Shown here piece after piece: positions 33,186-45,296 of a DNA stretch of 64,000 nucleotides (within the stretch, counting starts at the first letter, position 1; the number at the start of each line of letters is the position of its first letter). This DNA is from Cordilura impudica (Eukaryota; Arthropoda; Insecta; Diptera; Scathophagidae). The notes beneath the pieces were generated by a model that saw only the letters and a program-made list of their open reading frames with translations, was not told where the DNA came from and did no database searches. The stretch spans positions 2,348,501 to 2,412,500 of the forward strand of contig OY821519.1 of NCBI GenBank assembly GCA_963682025.1, written 5' to 3'. Both the position numbers and the translations under genes were made by a program.

Positions 33186-33469
33186 ATAGGCTAGGCGATT
33201 TCTTGTGACCGATGTTTTGTTCTTCCATTTTATCCCGATTTTGACAAAACGTATACTTTTTAAAGGTATTTCTTTTTAGCTGTTCACCAGACTTACAGAT
33301 TTTTTAATTTTTGCCCTTGTTTTGAGTAAATTTCATTTAAAGTTGCTATATTTGTTAATGATTTTGTTTTATTCGTTCACAATAATAATAAAACAAAAAA
33401 ATTTTGGTTTCTGAATTGGCTAAGTTGAAAAATAAAATTTCCTAGAAATTGCACTCGAATTTCGAGCGC
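33186..33469 (+). mobile_element. Helitron relic lacking both termini
   Basis: Matches the family from ataggctaggcgatttcttg to the hairpin gcactcgaatttcgagcgc but lacks the first 13 or so bases and the CTAG end. Also deleted internally after agttgctat. Confidence 0.7.
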
Positions 33470-35257
33470 ATTTGTTTAATGTGATTGGTTTTTATTTTTA
33501 CTCGAAAAAAAATAAAAAAAATGCTGTTCTCTTCTGCCCGAACAATTCAAATTCAAAAAATAACTATTATTTCTGATCAAAACAATAAATATCAAAAAAA
33601 AAAAAACTATATAGTTCACAAGGATAAAAATTGCATACTTGAATCAGTATTCCGATATAAACTTCTATATGATTTATCTGTTAAAATAATATCAAAATAT
33701 AAAAAATATTTTTAGTTCCTGAGTTTAACTTCAATATTCAATCAGTTGCACTACAGAAAGTCAGTAAGCTGGAATTATTTTTGATTATTTGTGGCAACTT
33801 CAATTTTTATGCTATCACAAAATACCCAGCAGAACTTTCCATTACATGTAAAGAGCTTTAGATTAAGAAATCAAAAGTGTTCAGTAGTTATCTTTCCATT
33901 ACGAAACCCATTATTTTAACATGGGGGTGTCATTGGAGGAAAGTACCTTACTAGGTACTGATACAAATAACTTTTTACTTTATAGATAACAAGAAGGGTT
34001 TTGAGTAATTTGTTACATGTAGGGATTAAAGTAAATTTCTGTAAAAGCAATACATTGGTATCGCACAATATGTTGCAAATGATGTAATGTATAATTTAAC
34101 AGCTTTTGCTGCATTTTTTGTCCAATGATGACTATCGCCGCGAAATAGTTTGTTTCATTAAATTTAACTCATTATATACAGTTTTTATTAAGACAAACAG
34201 TGGTCATTACCAGTAAGTATTTACATAAATCATTAACATAAAGTCCTTACATTTAGCTTGAAATTACTCAAAAGGTATGGGGTTAACATTATCATGTAAT
34301 GCAATGGTAATAACAAATCAATGAACAACTAACTTTTTGTTTTAATAAACAATAATTTAATATAATTGGTTGATTCGATTAACGTCAAAATGCTTACCTT
34401 ATTTAATCGGCTCATAAAAAAAAAAAAGAAACAAATTCTTGTTCATAAATATTCTCTTGGTCAATTTTATTTCAATTGAGTTAATATCTAGCTGCATCTC
34501 AATCGCGCAGTTACTTTTTATTTACAAATAAGTATTTTTGTTGACACTAAAAAAGCTTCAACAAAGATGCAAATAAATAAATGAATGAACTAAATAAGAA
34601 ATGTGTATGAGAGTGTTTGTTTTTGTGTGGGTGTGTATTTTAACTAAACAATAATTACCACAAACAAACAAATATACCTTTACATACGTACATACATACA
34701 TTCATATATAACATGTATTTATGTAAGTTAAACATATTCTCATATGTAAAATCTGTATTTAAATACTTGTACCACTAGAGATTTACTCCAACTAAATGTA
34801 TTCACGTTCATACATGTTCAAATTTTGTATGTTGTAGATATTTGCAATATGAAAATGATTCTCTGTCGGTCGGTTGGTGGGTCGGTTGTTTGGTTGGATG
34901 GTTGGATGGTTGGTCTGGCCTCTACATATATGACTACTGTTGAAATCTACTTACAATCATACACACTAAATACAAATCCAGTAAACTAGGCGAAGGAACA
35001 TAAATAAAACAAAAAAATAAAACATTTATAACAAAACAAAAAGCTATATAGATAGATATAGATGTAAGTATTTATATATTAGGGTCGTCCCGAAAGCAGA
35101 ACGTCAAAAGTAAACGGTTCAATAACATCGCGAAAACAAAAGTCATTTCATATACAGTAATGTCTTCCTCTATCCATGTATATTTTGAGGGAGTTTTTAT
35201 TCAAATGGTGCTGTAATTAACAGTGAATTAAAATTTATTTTTCAATCTTCTCTGATA
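33470..35257. other. No recognised gene; minisatellite near 34.9 kb
   Basis: AT-rich unique-looking DNA. At 34861-34914 a short degenerate tandem (ggttggtggg, ggttggatggttggat) interrupts it. No element ends recognised. Confidence 0.35.
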
Positions 35258-35260
35258 TAA

Positions 35261-35689
35261 CATGGTGTATCGACTAGCCATAATTCATGACAATGTTCAA
35301 GTCAATGACTAGTGGAGACCGCTAATGTTCATGTCATGACTAAAAAATCAAACTTTTTGACAGAAAGTGTGACAAAACCTTAGGCATCAATTTGAAGTTT
35401 CATTCGATTTTGACGTTTAAGTATATTAAAATGGCGCAACTTAAATTAAATAAAAGCGAAATAATTAATTTCATTCTAAAAAAGGATTCACTCAAAATCT
35501 CGTGCTTTTTCTTTAATTTTTTTCATCTACAATTTATATTTTTATTTTTTTTTTAAACACTTTTAAAGCATTGAGTACAAGAACGCATTTTTGTTGTTTA
35601 TTTGCCCGCTTCGCGTTTTGTCTCATTTTGTTTCTCTGAATTGAACATGAAGATTGCCATGAATTATAATAGCTAGTCGAGACACCGTG
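35261..35689. mobile_element. PIF/Harbinger-like MITE, copy 1
   Basis: Ends CATGGTGTaTCGACTAGC and GCTAGTCGAGACACCGTG are inverted, flanked by TAA on both sides (35258-35260, 35690-35692). A TAA/TTA 3-bp duplication is characteristic of PIF/Harbinger. The inverted sequence continues as ataattcatg.caat. 429 bp, non-coding. Second copy at 62271-62659. Confidence 0.75.
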
Positions 35690-35829
35690 TAAATGACATT
35701 TATTATGTTTATTTTAATTTTAAACATCAGTAGTGGGGCCATTAATTGCCTTATAGATATTATTTGGATCAAATCCACGAATCCGCTTTCATCAAAAAAT
35801 TAATTTTTAAATAAAATTAATTAAATTTC

Positions 35830-36106
35830 ATCATAAATACTTGGTAAACACACAGAAGATATACAAATGGGTTTGTTAATAAATAATTTTATAAGAGCCT
35901 AAAGATATGCTAATCAAATTTATGTGTTAGTAGCAACTTTAAATGATTATTACTCCAAAAAAATAAACCAGATGATGCAAATCTGTAAAAACATTGTACA
36001 TCTGCACAGAAATACCTTTCAAATGGTATATTTTTTTCAAAATCGATTGATAACTAAAGGCGTAGAAGGGGTCATTAGAAATCACCTTGCCTATTAATAT
36101 TAAAGA
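35830..36106 (-). mobile_element. Helitron relic, long subfamily
   Basis: Shares the aacacacagaagatat and tataagagcctaaag blocks and the 5' end (tattaatattaaaGA) with 32588-33065, and is followed by the same flank (gcataccaagttaaaactag). The 3' hairpin and CTAG are not found. The shared flank means the two loci descend from one insertion that was then copied, or that the flank is part of a larger repeat. Confidence 0.65.
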
Positions 36107-36329
36107 CAACTTATTTTGCATACCAAGTTAAAACTAGTGCCGTTATTCGGCTTCTGAAGGAACTTATTTTAAACAACTGTTATATATTTCCGGCCGCTTT
36201 TTGTTTTGTCTAATCGGGCCATGTCTGTCCATCGCAAGAGGACCTTTTAATCTTATTTTAATGTGTTACAATCGGCCTGACAAATTGAATTGACAAATTT
36301 GTGGTTTAACCATAAGTTTCAAAATAAAA

Positions 36330-36545
36330 GTTAATCAGGCTCAAGATCAATTTTTTTTTTCATTGTTTCAAAAGTTGATCTATATGCTGCAAGGCAGTTT
36401 ATACAGCTATTTCGGGTCGAGTTACCAACCCTCATCAGTAACCAAAAGCAGTAGATAGTTTATTTGGTAAACAATGAAATTCATATACCTTTGCTGAAAC
36501 CAACCTAATGAGAATTCAAGCAAAGAGTTATACTATTTAAGTTTT
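36330..36545. mobile_element. Penelope-type hammerhead repeat, single-arm copy
   Basis: Related to 11572-11850: shared caggctcaagatcaa, the hammerhead region, and gagaattcaagcaaa. Only one arm is present, so it is not palindromic. No coding sequence. Confidence 0.65.
36380..36458 (-). ncRNA. Hammerhead ribozyme, second copy
   Basis: The minus strand has CTGATGA (36438-36432), GAAA and a GTA cleavage triplet (36404-36402). Stem III is ATAG/CTGT, with a T:G wobble where the first copy has C:G. Stem II reads GGGTT...GACCC, a longer stem than copy 1 allows. Stem I GGTTA/TAAAC has one mismatch, but the outer CTGC/GCAG and CTAT/ATAG helices are kept. Pairing is thus mostly retained despite sequence change. 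Cleavage is inferred. Confidence 0.75.
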
Positions 36546-36639
36546 GTTTGTTTATTAGAGATGTATACACATGTGAACGTTCCACATGTACGAAAAAATT
36601 CTTCGCTGATACAAAAAAAAATCTTCATTGATACAGCGA

Positions 36640-36990
36640 AAATTTCAATTGAAATTAATATTTTCCATTTCAAATTGATAAAATTTCGCACGAAATTGAG
36701 AATTTTTCATTTGAAATTGAGAAAATTACAAATTAAATTGGAATTTTTCATTTGAAATTGAGAAAATTACAAATGAAATTGTAATCCTGTAATCATAATC
36801 TCAATTTCAATTTAATTTTTTCATAAATTTTCAATAAAAATTTTTAATTAGTCTTCACCAAAAAATTTAAAAAAACGCTTGTTATTTTCTCAATTTCATT
36901 TTGAAATTTTCCCAATTTCAAATGGGAGATCCCAATTTTAATTGAAATTTTCTCATGTTGAATTGAAATTGACATAGAATGGAATAAATG
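36640..36990. repeat. CAATTTCAAATGG quasi-palindromic minisatellite, locus 1
   Basis: Alternating units such as caatttcaaatgggaga, aattgagaaaattac and aatttttcatttgaaattg. The units are near-palindromes (attgaaat, atttcaat), so each strand can fold on itself. Same unit at 38440-38955 and 44600-44960. Confidence 0.7.
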
Positions 36991-37165
36991 ACGGCAATGA
37001 AAAAGACGTTTTACTTCTCCGCGTCATATTGACTAAACATATTCCACAAATATATTTTAATTCCATCTTGAATGATAATGAATAACTAATTTATGACACA
37101 AATTTTCTTGCATTGTACATATTTTTATATGAAAATAATATATAAACCATGCTTGTTAAAATATA

Positions 37166-37534
37166 CTAGCAGATGCCAGCGCTCGAAATGCGAGTGCAAT
37201 TTCTAAGCAACTTTATTTTTTAAGTTAGCCATTTCACAAACCAACACTTTTTTGGCTTATTATTACTGTGAATGAAGATAACAAACTCATTGAAAAACAA
37301 CATTAACAAATTTAATAAACACACACATAGCATATGTATAATTTTATGTATGTGTTAGTAGCAACTTTAAATACAATTTACTCAAAATAAAGGAAAAAAT
37401 TTAAAAATCTGTAAATCTGGTGAACAGCTAAAAAGAAATACCTTTCAAATAATATACGTTTGGTCAAAATCGGGATAAAACGGTAAAACAAAACATCGGT
37501 CACAAGAAATCGCCTAGCCTATTAATATCATCGA
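37166..37534 (-). mobile_element. Non-autonomous Helitron (main family)
   Basis: CTAG after A37165, hairpin gcgctcgaaatgcgagtgc, and the right edge attaatatcatcGA followed by T. 369 bp, non-coding. The first bases of its 5' end recur at the left border of the duplicated segment at 43640. Confidence 0.85.
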
Positions 37535-37652
37535 TATTGTTTACAAATCAAATACAGAGTAAAAAATTATAAAGTGGCCAAAAAGTTTAGCGTGCAATTT
37601 TCTTAATTAAGCAATAAATTATGTTTTAGAGGACCAAATAATATTAAATTGA

Positions 37653-38412
37653 ATATTTATACCACTGTGTGGTCAGGGTATTTGACCTAGACCCATCTTT
37701 TATTATACCGATCGAATCACTTTCTGAGTCAATTTAGCGATGTCCGCCCGTCTGTCCATTTGTCCGTCTGTGTGTCATTGTAAACCTTGTAATCAAACTA
37801 CAGATGAAAATGTGAACATATTTTGAAGAAATTTGGTATGTAAGCTTCTATCGGCCATAGCGTGAACGCTATTAAAATTGGTGTAAATCGGTGCAAGTTC
37901 AGACCTTTGTACTCCCCATACAAATGACACCTATGAAATCGGCTTAAATTTCCTTAAGATCCAAATTATAACATAGATCTCGGTCAAATTGGGTCTGTGT
38001 ATGTTTATTACATCCATTTATGAGTAGTCCAAAAATGATCCCTATGGGACAACTCTTAGTCATAGGCCCCATATAGAGCTGCTTCCCACTCTTCACTTAA
38101 ATCTATCAAAAAAACAAAAATATTGCACAGATTTTCTCCATTTTGGTTTGTATATATTTTTGCAAAAAATAAGTGACCATACCAAATACGGTCAGAATCG
38201 GTCCATTTTTCGACCTAGTCCCCATATGAATATAGCATCCGATATGAGCTTTTTCATATTCAAAGGAAAAATATTAATAACAATGCCATTCAAATTTGGT
38301 TTATGCTTATTTTCTATATCCAATTAGGTGAGCCTAAGAGATAGGGTCTCTAAACACATGATATAGGGCATCGTATACTCGGTCCAGACCGGGTAAAATT
38401 TCTTACTTGTTT
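37653..38412 (+). mobile_element. DINE-1-like element in duplicated segment 1
   Basis: Starts tttataccactgtgtggtca and ends ctcggtccagaccgggtaaa...cttacttgttt. A block of about 35 bp near the start, present in the other copies (taacattgtgctgatgtttg), is deleted. Non-coding. Confidence 0.78.
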
Positions 38413-38439
38413 TTTATTATTTTCTACGTTTGAAATCGA

Positions 38440-38955
38440 ATTTTTTAATTTTTTTTTTAATTTCGCAATTTCATTTGTAATTTTCTGAATTCCAATCGAA
38501 AAGTTGTAAATTTCAAATGGAAAATTCTCAATTTCATTTGGAATTTTCTCAAATACAATTGAAGAATCTAAGTTTCAATTGGAATTTCCCCAATTTCAAA
38601 TAGAAAATCTAATTTTCAATTGAAATATTCTCAATTTCAAATGGAAAATCTCAATTTCATTTGGAATTTTCTCAAATACAATTGAAAAATATAAATTTCA
38701 ATTGGAATTTCCCCAATTTCAAATGGAAAATCTCAATTTCAATGGGAATTTTACCAATTTCAAAGGAATTATCTCAATTTCATTTTGAATTTCCAAAATT
38801 TCAAATGGAAAATCTCAATTTCATTTGGAATTTTCTCAAATGCAATTGAAAAATCTAAATTTCAATTGGAATTTCCCTAATTTGAAAAGGAAAATCTTAA
38901 TTTCATTTGGAATTTTTTAAAATTCATTTGAAATGTTCTCAATTTCAATTGGATA
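38440..38955. repeat. CAATTTCAAATGG minisatellite, locus 2
   Basis: Long run of units such as caatttcaaatggaaaatct and catttggaattttctc. Apparent open frame 38661-38849 is a product of the repeat. Longer than the homologous stretch in duplicated segment 2, so unit number has changed since the duplication. Confidence 0.8.
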
Positions 38956-39086
38956 TGGTATAATCGTTATAGTATGAGATAGAATTTTTTTTTGTCGATG
39001 TCATAAATCAGTTATCTTCTTTTATCAAGTTCACAAACCATTTATTCAATGCTACCGGCCACGTATATTGTCATTTAAAAACACGT

Positions 39087-41197
39087 ACACATGCTTACAG
39101 AGTCAGTCAGTGAGCTAGTCGGGAGCGTAAATATATTAAGTATGAAATAAAGTCTATTCTTGTTAGTGATCATAATTTTCTTAATCATATTCAAATTCTA
39201 ACCACCCTAATGTATATACATATGTATGTATTTAGTACATTTTAACATTACATTTTGAACATTTTAACATTTTATATTGCACGTCATTACAGACAATTAA
39301 ATGCAAAGTAGTTTCCTGCTAAACGTTTAATTTTTTTCTATTTTTTTTTTTTTTTTTTGCATTATTTTCTACAATTTTTCGTTTGTTTTTTTTTTATATC
39401 TTTCATTATAAGTGTTGATTTTTTTACTGATAGTTTCACTATTCTAAAATTGAAGAGTTAAATGGCTTTGATATAGCAACCACAAAATCTTGTCTATGAT
39501 TGCGAAGGCGATGCATAAATGTACATCTAAGCACATAACAGTTGCACTTATGAACGAGTACGTTTGTGCGTTTGGAGTGGTTGGCATAAAAGATGATGTT
39601 TAAGAATGGCTGAAATAAAATTGATACCAATTGTAATGATGAAAAATATATTCCATGGGTCGGTCGCAAATGTGATAAATGGGAGCAGAAAAAAATTTAC
39701 TATTATTTATAATAATTTATTATAATAATTTATAATAATTTTTTTATTAAAATAAACAGCAATTTAAAAAAAAATTTGAAGTTTAAGTGAAAGAAACCTT
39801 AAAATTACGTTACTAAAATTTAAAAAATTTTTACCTTTAAAAGTCTTATTTAATATCCAATAATATTTTTCTATTGTTGTTTTATAATAAATATTTGAAT
39901 ATTGAATACAGGTGATTTTTGAAGCTATTTCGGGGCTACAACAATTAAATATAACCGGCAACACTGCACTTGAAGACTTGAATATATTTTATTATTTTAG
40001 TCTGTCAAAGTGTGCTTCGAAAAAAAAACTACTACATTGTCTAATTTATAAGGTTCACCACTTTATTATTGTAATTTGCATTTTCCACCGTATACATTTG
40101 TTTACATTTTTAGTTTTTTTTTTTTTTTATATTAATATGAATTTTATTTGCTGCAATATACTTTAAAATTTTTATTGTACTGTAATTATTATTGTTTGTA
40201 CATTTTTCTTTTTTTTTATTTTGTTATAATTTGTTTTTGTGTTGTTGCTTTTTTTCTTATATTATAATTATTTAGTATTGAAAACGTGCAATTAATCGTC
40301 ATGCTAACCAATCAACAACAAACACAAACCACAGTGAAACATTTTCCTTGAGACGAACTAACAATTATACAGAAATTTGTATTTTAAAATTTTTGCGATA
40401 AAAAGAGATAAAAAAACAAAATTTTTAAATTATTTGGCCTTATTCACGATAATTTTTTAAATAAAAATAATCAAATTTTGAGTATGAGATAAACCCAAAA
40501 AAATATTTTCATAAATAATATAAAAATAACGATCATGTGGTGTGAGGGCAGAAAATTGTTTATGGCCCTAATGATCATATGAAAATAAATCATTTTTAAT
40601 GGGAGAATTAAAATAAAAATTAAGTAACACCATTTCAAATAACTTTTTCTTCTCATTGGCTAAAATGTTAATAATTTATACTATATTTCATCCCAAAAGC
40701 AGCAGACTCCATTGTTGCTGATTTTAAAGTGTAGTTGGGTCTGAATGCAGTCTCACTGAAAAGATATATCTTAAAAAATATTGTAATTTTTTATAAAAAA
40801 AATATTGAGCACTTTTTTAAAGAAAAATAGATCCTAAGTTAATAGCAGTAAAAATTATACGGTGCTACAATTAAAATATACTTTAGAAAAAGTTAACTTA
40901 GGTTGTCTAAATTCATTAATTTTACAAAAAAAAAATGTTAATATTAATACAAAATGAATTACTAAAATTGAATTTAAATAATAATAATTGTATCTTACAT
41001 TGAACATATCGTAAGCTGTAACGAGTACTTAAAACCTATTTTAAATTGCATTAACTTATCTTAAACGTATCTTAAGCTAAATGTAATAAGCTGTAGTTAT
41101 ACCAAAAATAATTTAAATTTGTTACTTACTCTGCAGCTTTCTTCCAAACCGGTGAACAAGCGCACCTCAAGAAAACCATCTCGCGGTTTTATATAGA
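39087..41197. other. No recognised gene or element
   Basis: AT-rich with long T runs (39330-39360, 40120). Short open frames of 60-90 codons show no known family. Confidence 0.35.
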
Positions 41198-41556
41198 CTA
41201 GCAGATTCCAGCACCCGAAATTCAAGTGCAAATTCTAGGAAATTTTCTTTTTTCATTTAATACAGACCCTAAAGGTATGCTTCACAATTCAGCTCATTTT
41301 TAATGAAGAAAACAAACTCAACACAATAATAAATTTAATAAACACACACATAGCATTGTATAATTGTATGTATGTGTTAGTAGCAACTTTAAACTATCAT
41401 AACTCCAAAAAATATTTCAGACGTTGAAAAACTGTAAGTCTGGGTAACAGCTAAAAAGAAATACCTTTCAAATGATAAATTTTTTGTCAAAATCGGGGTA
41501 AAACTGTGAAACTTACATCGGTAACATAAAGTCGCCTAGCCTATTAATATTATAGA
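41198..41556 (-). mobile_element. Non-autonomous Helitron (main family)
   Basis: CTAG after A41197, hairpin gcacccgaaattcaagtgc, right edge tattaatattataGA before T. 359 bp, non-coding. Confidence 0.88.
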
Positions 41557-41994
41557 TTTAAAATAAATGAAACATTAATCTCTAATACTTCTCTTCTTTC
41601 TTTTTTACCACATTGATAAACTTGCAACAAATAGTTTATAATTCCTCCACTTCGCGAGAAATTATAAATTGATGAGGCAGATCTCTTAATGGTTTAATCC
41701 TTAGGTTCCCAAGAACCGCCCTGTTCTGCATCTCAATCTCTCTTGTTGTTGTATACCACATACATATCTGTCTTAAAAATTTCAGAAACACCCAAAAAAT
41801 TTAAGTTATTTCGAAAAAACAGTTTTCGAGTTCCAGTTCTGTATTAGTAAACCTTTTCACATATTTGAATACTCTCAAGTCTCATTTTATCCGTATTTTT
41901 GATCTATACGTGCAGTGGGCTAAATTTAATTCACAATACAATCACAAAAACAGAGTAACAGTGAAAAAATTATGATATGTAATAAATTTTAAAA

Positions 41995-42250
41995 TGAAAA
42001 ATGAAAAGTGAAAAATAAAAAATAAAAAATTAAAAAATAAAAATGAAAAAAAAAATTAAAAATTAAACATGGAAAACGAAAAAGGAAAAATTAAAAATTA
42101 AAATTAAAAATAAAAAAGGAAAAATAAAAAATAAAAAATTAAGAAAGAAAAATATAGAATGAAAAATTAAAAATGGAAAATAAAAAATTAAAAATTAAAA
42201 ATGAAAAACAATAAACGAAAAACGAAAAATGAAAAACAAAAAATTAAACA
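41995..42250. repeat. AAAAATG/AAAAATTA array
   Basis: Degenerate A-rich array (aatgaaaaa, aaataaaaa). First of two arrays in this family-3 element, separated by a short DINE. Confidence 0.85.
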
Positions 42251-42252
42251 TA

Positions 42253-42543
42253 AACAAGTAAGAAAATTATAGTCGGTCTAAACCGACTATATGATACCCT
42301 ATATCATGCTTTTAGAGACGCTATCTCATAGGCCCAACTAACTGGACATGGAAAGTAAGCATAAACCAAGTGGGTGGGATTATTATTAATTTTTTTGGCT
42401 GCAGATATGAAACAGTTCATATCGGATGCTATATCTATATGTGGACTAGGCCCAAAAATGGACCGCTCCTGACTATGTTTGGTAAAGTCTCTTATATTTT
42501 GCAAAAATATAAACAAACCACATAGTGGTATAGGGTATAAAAA
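42253..42543 (-). mobile_element. Internally deleted DINE-1-like element
   Basis: Starts AACAAGTAAGAAAATTATAG with agtcggtctaaaccgacta and ends cacatagtggtatagggtat; only 291 bp against about 770 for the full form. Family-3 sequence (aaaacagagtaac through aataaattttaaaatg) occurs on both sides of it, so the flanks are duplicated. Confidence 0.8.
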
Positions 42544-42608
42544 CAGAGTAACATGTAACGCGTAAGACAAAATCGGTGTGAATTATTGGTGAAAAATTAT
42601 ATGTAATA

Positions 42609-43566
42609 AATTTTAAAATGAAAAATGAAAATTAAAAAATAAAAAAATAAAAAAGAAAAATGAAAAAAATTAAAAATGGAAAACGAAAAAGGAAAAATTA
42701 AAATTTAAAATAAAAAATAAAAAATGAAAAATAAAAAATTCAAAATAACAAATTAAGAAAGAAAAATATAGAGTGAAAAATTAAAAATAAAAAAAATTAC
42801 ATGGAAAATAAAAAATAAAAAATGAAAAATGAAAAATGAAAAATGTAAAATGAAAAATTAAAAATGAAAAATGAAAAATGAAAAATGAAAAATGAAAAAT
42901 GAAAAATGAAAAATGAAAAATGAAAAATGAAAAATGAAAAATGAAAAATGAAAAATGAAAAATGAAAAATGAAAAATGAAAAATGAAAAATGAAAAATGA
43001 AATATGAAAAATGAAAAATCAAAAAAGAAAAATGAAAAATGAAAAACGAGAAATGAAAAAATTAATAATAAAAAATTAAAAATAAAAAATGAAAAATGAA
43101 AAACGAAAGAGGAAAAAGAAAAAATAAAAAATGAAAAAACAAAATGAAAAATGAAAAACGAAAGAGGAAAAATAAAAATTGAAAATGAAAAATGAAAAAT
43201 AAAAAATGAAAAACAAAAAATTAAAACAATGAAAAATTAAAAATGAAAAATAGAAAATGGAAAATAAAATATGAAAAATGAAAAAATGAAAAAATTAAAA
43301 ATAAAAAATTAAAAATTAAAAAAGCAAAATGAAAAACGAAAGAGGAAAAATGAAAAATTGTAAATGAAAAACAAAAAATGAAACATAAAAAATGAAAAAT
43401 AAAAAATTAAAAAAGAAAAAGAATGAAAAATTAAAAATGAAAAATAAAAAATGGAAAGTCAAAAACGGAAAGCGCAAAATGAAAAATTAAAAAATTACAA
43501 ATAAAAAATTAAAACTAAAAAATGAAAAACAAAAAACGGAAAACGAAAAGTGAAAAATTAAAAATC
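42609..43566. repeat. GAAAAAT 7-mer array, about 0.96 kb
   Basis: Between about 42832 and 43012 the gaaaaat unit repeats almost perfectly in tandem; elsewhere it is mixed with aaataaaaa and aacgaaagagg variants. The regular core suggests recent slippage. Confidence 0.92.
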
Positions 43567-43765
43567 AACCAGTTGAAATAATAAATAATAATAAATATTT
43601 TTATATTAGCAGAGCCCCTGCAGTTGATTGCTATAATATTACTAATATTATAGGTATTGTTTACAAATCAAATACATAGTAAAAAAGTATAAAGTGCCCA
43701 AAAAGTTTACCGTGCAATTTTCTTAATTAAGCAATACATTATTTTTTAGAGGAACAAATAAAATC

Positions 43766-44577
43766 AAATTGAATATTTTTACCACTATGTGGTCAGGGTA
43801 TAATAACATTGTGCTGATGTTTGTAACTACCAAAAATATTTCACCTTGACCCACCTTTTATTATACCGATCGACTAAGAATCACTAACTGATTCGATTTA
43901 ACGATGTCCGCCCGTCTGTCCGTTCATCCGTCTGTGTGTCCATGTAAACCTTGTAATCAAATTACAGGTCCAAAATGTGAACAGATTTTGAAGAAATTTC
44001 GTACATAAGCTTCTATCGGCCGCAGCGTGAACGCTATTGAAATTGGTGTAAATCGGTGCATGTACAGACCTTTGTACTCCCCACACAAATGACACCTATG
44101 AAATCGGCTTAAATTGCCATAAGATCCAAATTATAACATAGATCTCGGTCAAATTGGGTATGTGTGTGTTTATTGCATCCATTTATCAGTTGCCCAAAAA
44201 TAAACCCTGTAGGACAATTCTTAGTCATAGCCCCCATATGAAGCTGAAACCCGATCTTCACTTAAATCTATCAAAAAACAAATAAATTGTACAGATTTTT
44301 TCAAATTTAGTTGTATATGTTTTTGCAAAAAATAAGTGACCATACCAAATACGGTCAGAATCGGTCCATTTTTCGACCTAGCCCCCATATAAATAAAGCA
44401 TCCGATATAAGCTTTTTCACATTCAAAGGAAAAAAAATAATAACAATGCCATTCAAATTTGGTTTATGCTTATTTTCTATATATAATTAGGTGAGCCTAA
44501 GAGATGGGGTCTCTAAACACATTGTATAGGGCATCGTATACTCGGTCTAGACCGGCTATAATTTTCTCACTTGTTTT
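43766..44577 (+). mobile_element. DINE-1-like element in duplicated segment 2
   Basis: Starts tttttaccactatgtggtca and ends ctcggtctagaccggctata...ctcacttgtttt. Full-length form, including the taacattgtgctgatgtttg block that its counterpart at 37653 lacks, so copy 1 cannot be its direct source in its present form. Confidence 0.8.
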
Positions 44578-44599
44578 TTTTATTATTTTCTACGTTAGA

Positions 44600-44960
44600 A
44601 ATCGAATTTTTTAATTTTCTTTTTAATTTCTCAATTTCATTTGTAATTTTCTGAATTCCAATTGAAAAATAATCAATTTCAAATGGATAATCTTAATTTC
44701 AATTGAAATTTTTTCAATTTCAAATGGAAAATCTCAATTTCATTTGGAATTTTCTCAAATGCAATTGAAAAATATAAATTTCAATTGGAATTTCCTCAAT
44801 TTCAAATGGAAAATCTCAATTTCAATAGGAATTTTAACAATCTCAAATGAATAATCTCAATTTCAATTGAAATTTTCTCAACTTCAAATGGAAAATCTCA
44901 ATTTCAATTGGAATTTTTTCAATTTCATTTGAAATGTTCTCAATTTCAATTGGAAATGGT
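44600..44960. repeat. CAATTTCAAATGG minisatellite, locus 3
   Basis: Same unit as locus 2 but shorter. It lies in duplicated segment 2. Confidence 0.75.
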
Positions 44961-45296
44961 ATAATCGTTATAGTATGAGATAGATTTTTTTTTATCGATT
45001 TCATAAATCAGTTATCTTCTTTTATCAAGTTCACAAACCATTTATGCAATGCTGCCGACCACGTATATTGTCATTTAAAAACACGTTGAAATAATAAATA
45101 ATAATAAAATTTTTTTATATTAGCAGAGCCCCTGCAGTTGATTGCTATAAGTGATACATAGATGACGCTTTCTGTTTGATTTTAAAAAATGACATAAAAA
45201 ATCTTTAATTACTAGATGTTTACACATCTCCCCTGTCATCGGACTCACATGACTTTTTTATGCGATTGCGAATTTATGTGTTTTGAAAATCGACGA

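Larger units (their letters stand above)
37535..39086. repeat. Duplicated segment, copy 1
   Basis: Runs from attgtttacaaatcaaatac through a DINE and a CAATTTC minisatellite to gtcatttaaaaacacgt. The same order and sequence, with scattered differences, occurs at 43640-45086, about 6.1 kb away. Non-coding. Confidence 0.75.
43640..45086. repeat. Duplicated segment, copy 2, with 65-bp direct repeats
   Basis: Homologous to 37535-39086. It interrupts a family-3 element, and about 65 bp of that element (agttgaaataataaataat ... gattgctataa) occurs both before (43572-43636) and after it (45085-45150). The left border has actaatattata, which looks like the last bases of the Helitron that borders copy 1. 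Confidence 0.75.
41920..45260 (+). mobile_element. Family-3 element, disrupted by a DINE and a segment insertion
   Basis: Starts near ctatacgtgcagtgggctaa and cacaatacaatcacaaaaac, continues with AAAAATG arrays (41995-42250 and 42609-43566), then agttgaaataataaataat and gagcccctgcagttgattgc. The duplicated segment 43640-45084 intervenes, after which the element resumes and ends with ttactagatgtttacacatc and cccctgtcatcggactcac. Non-coding. Confidence 0.65.
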
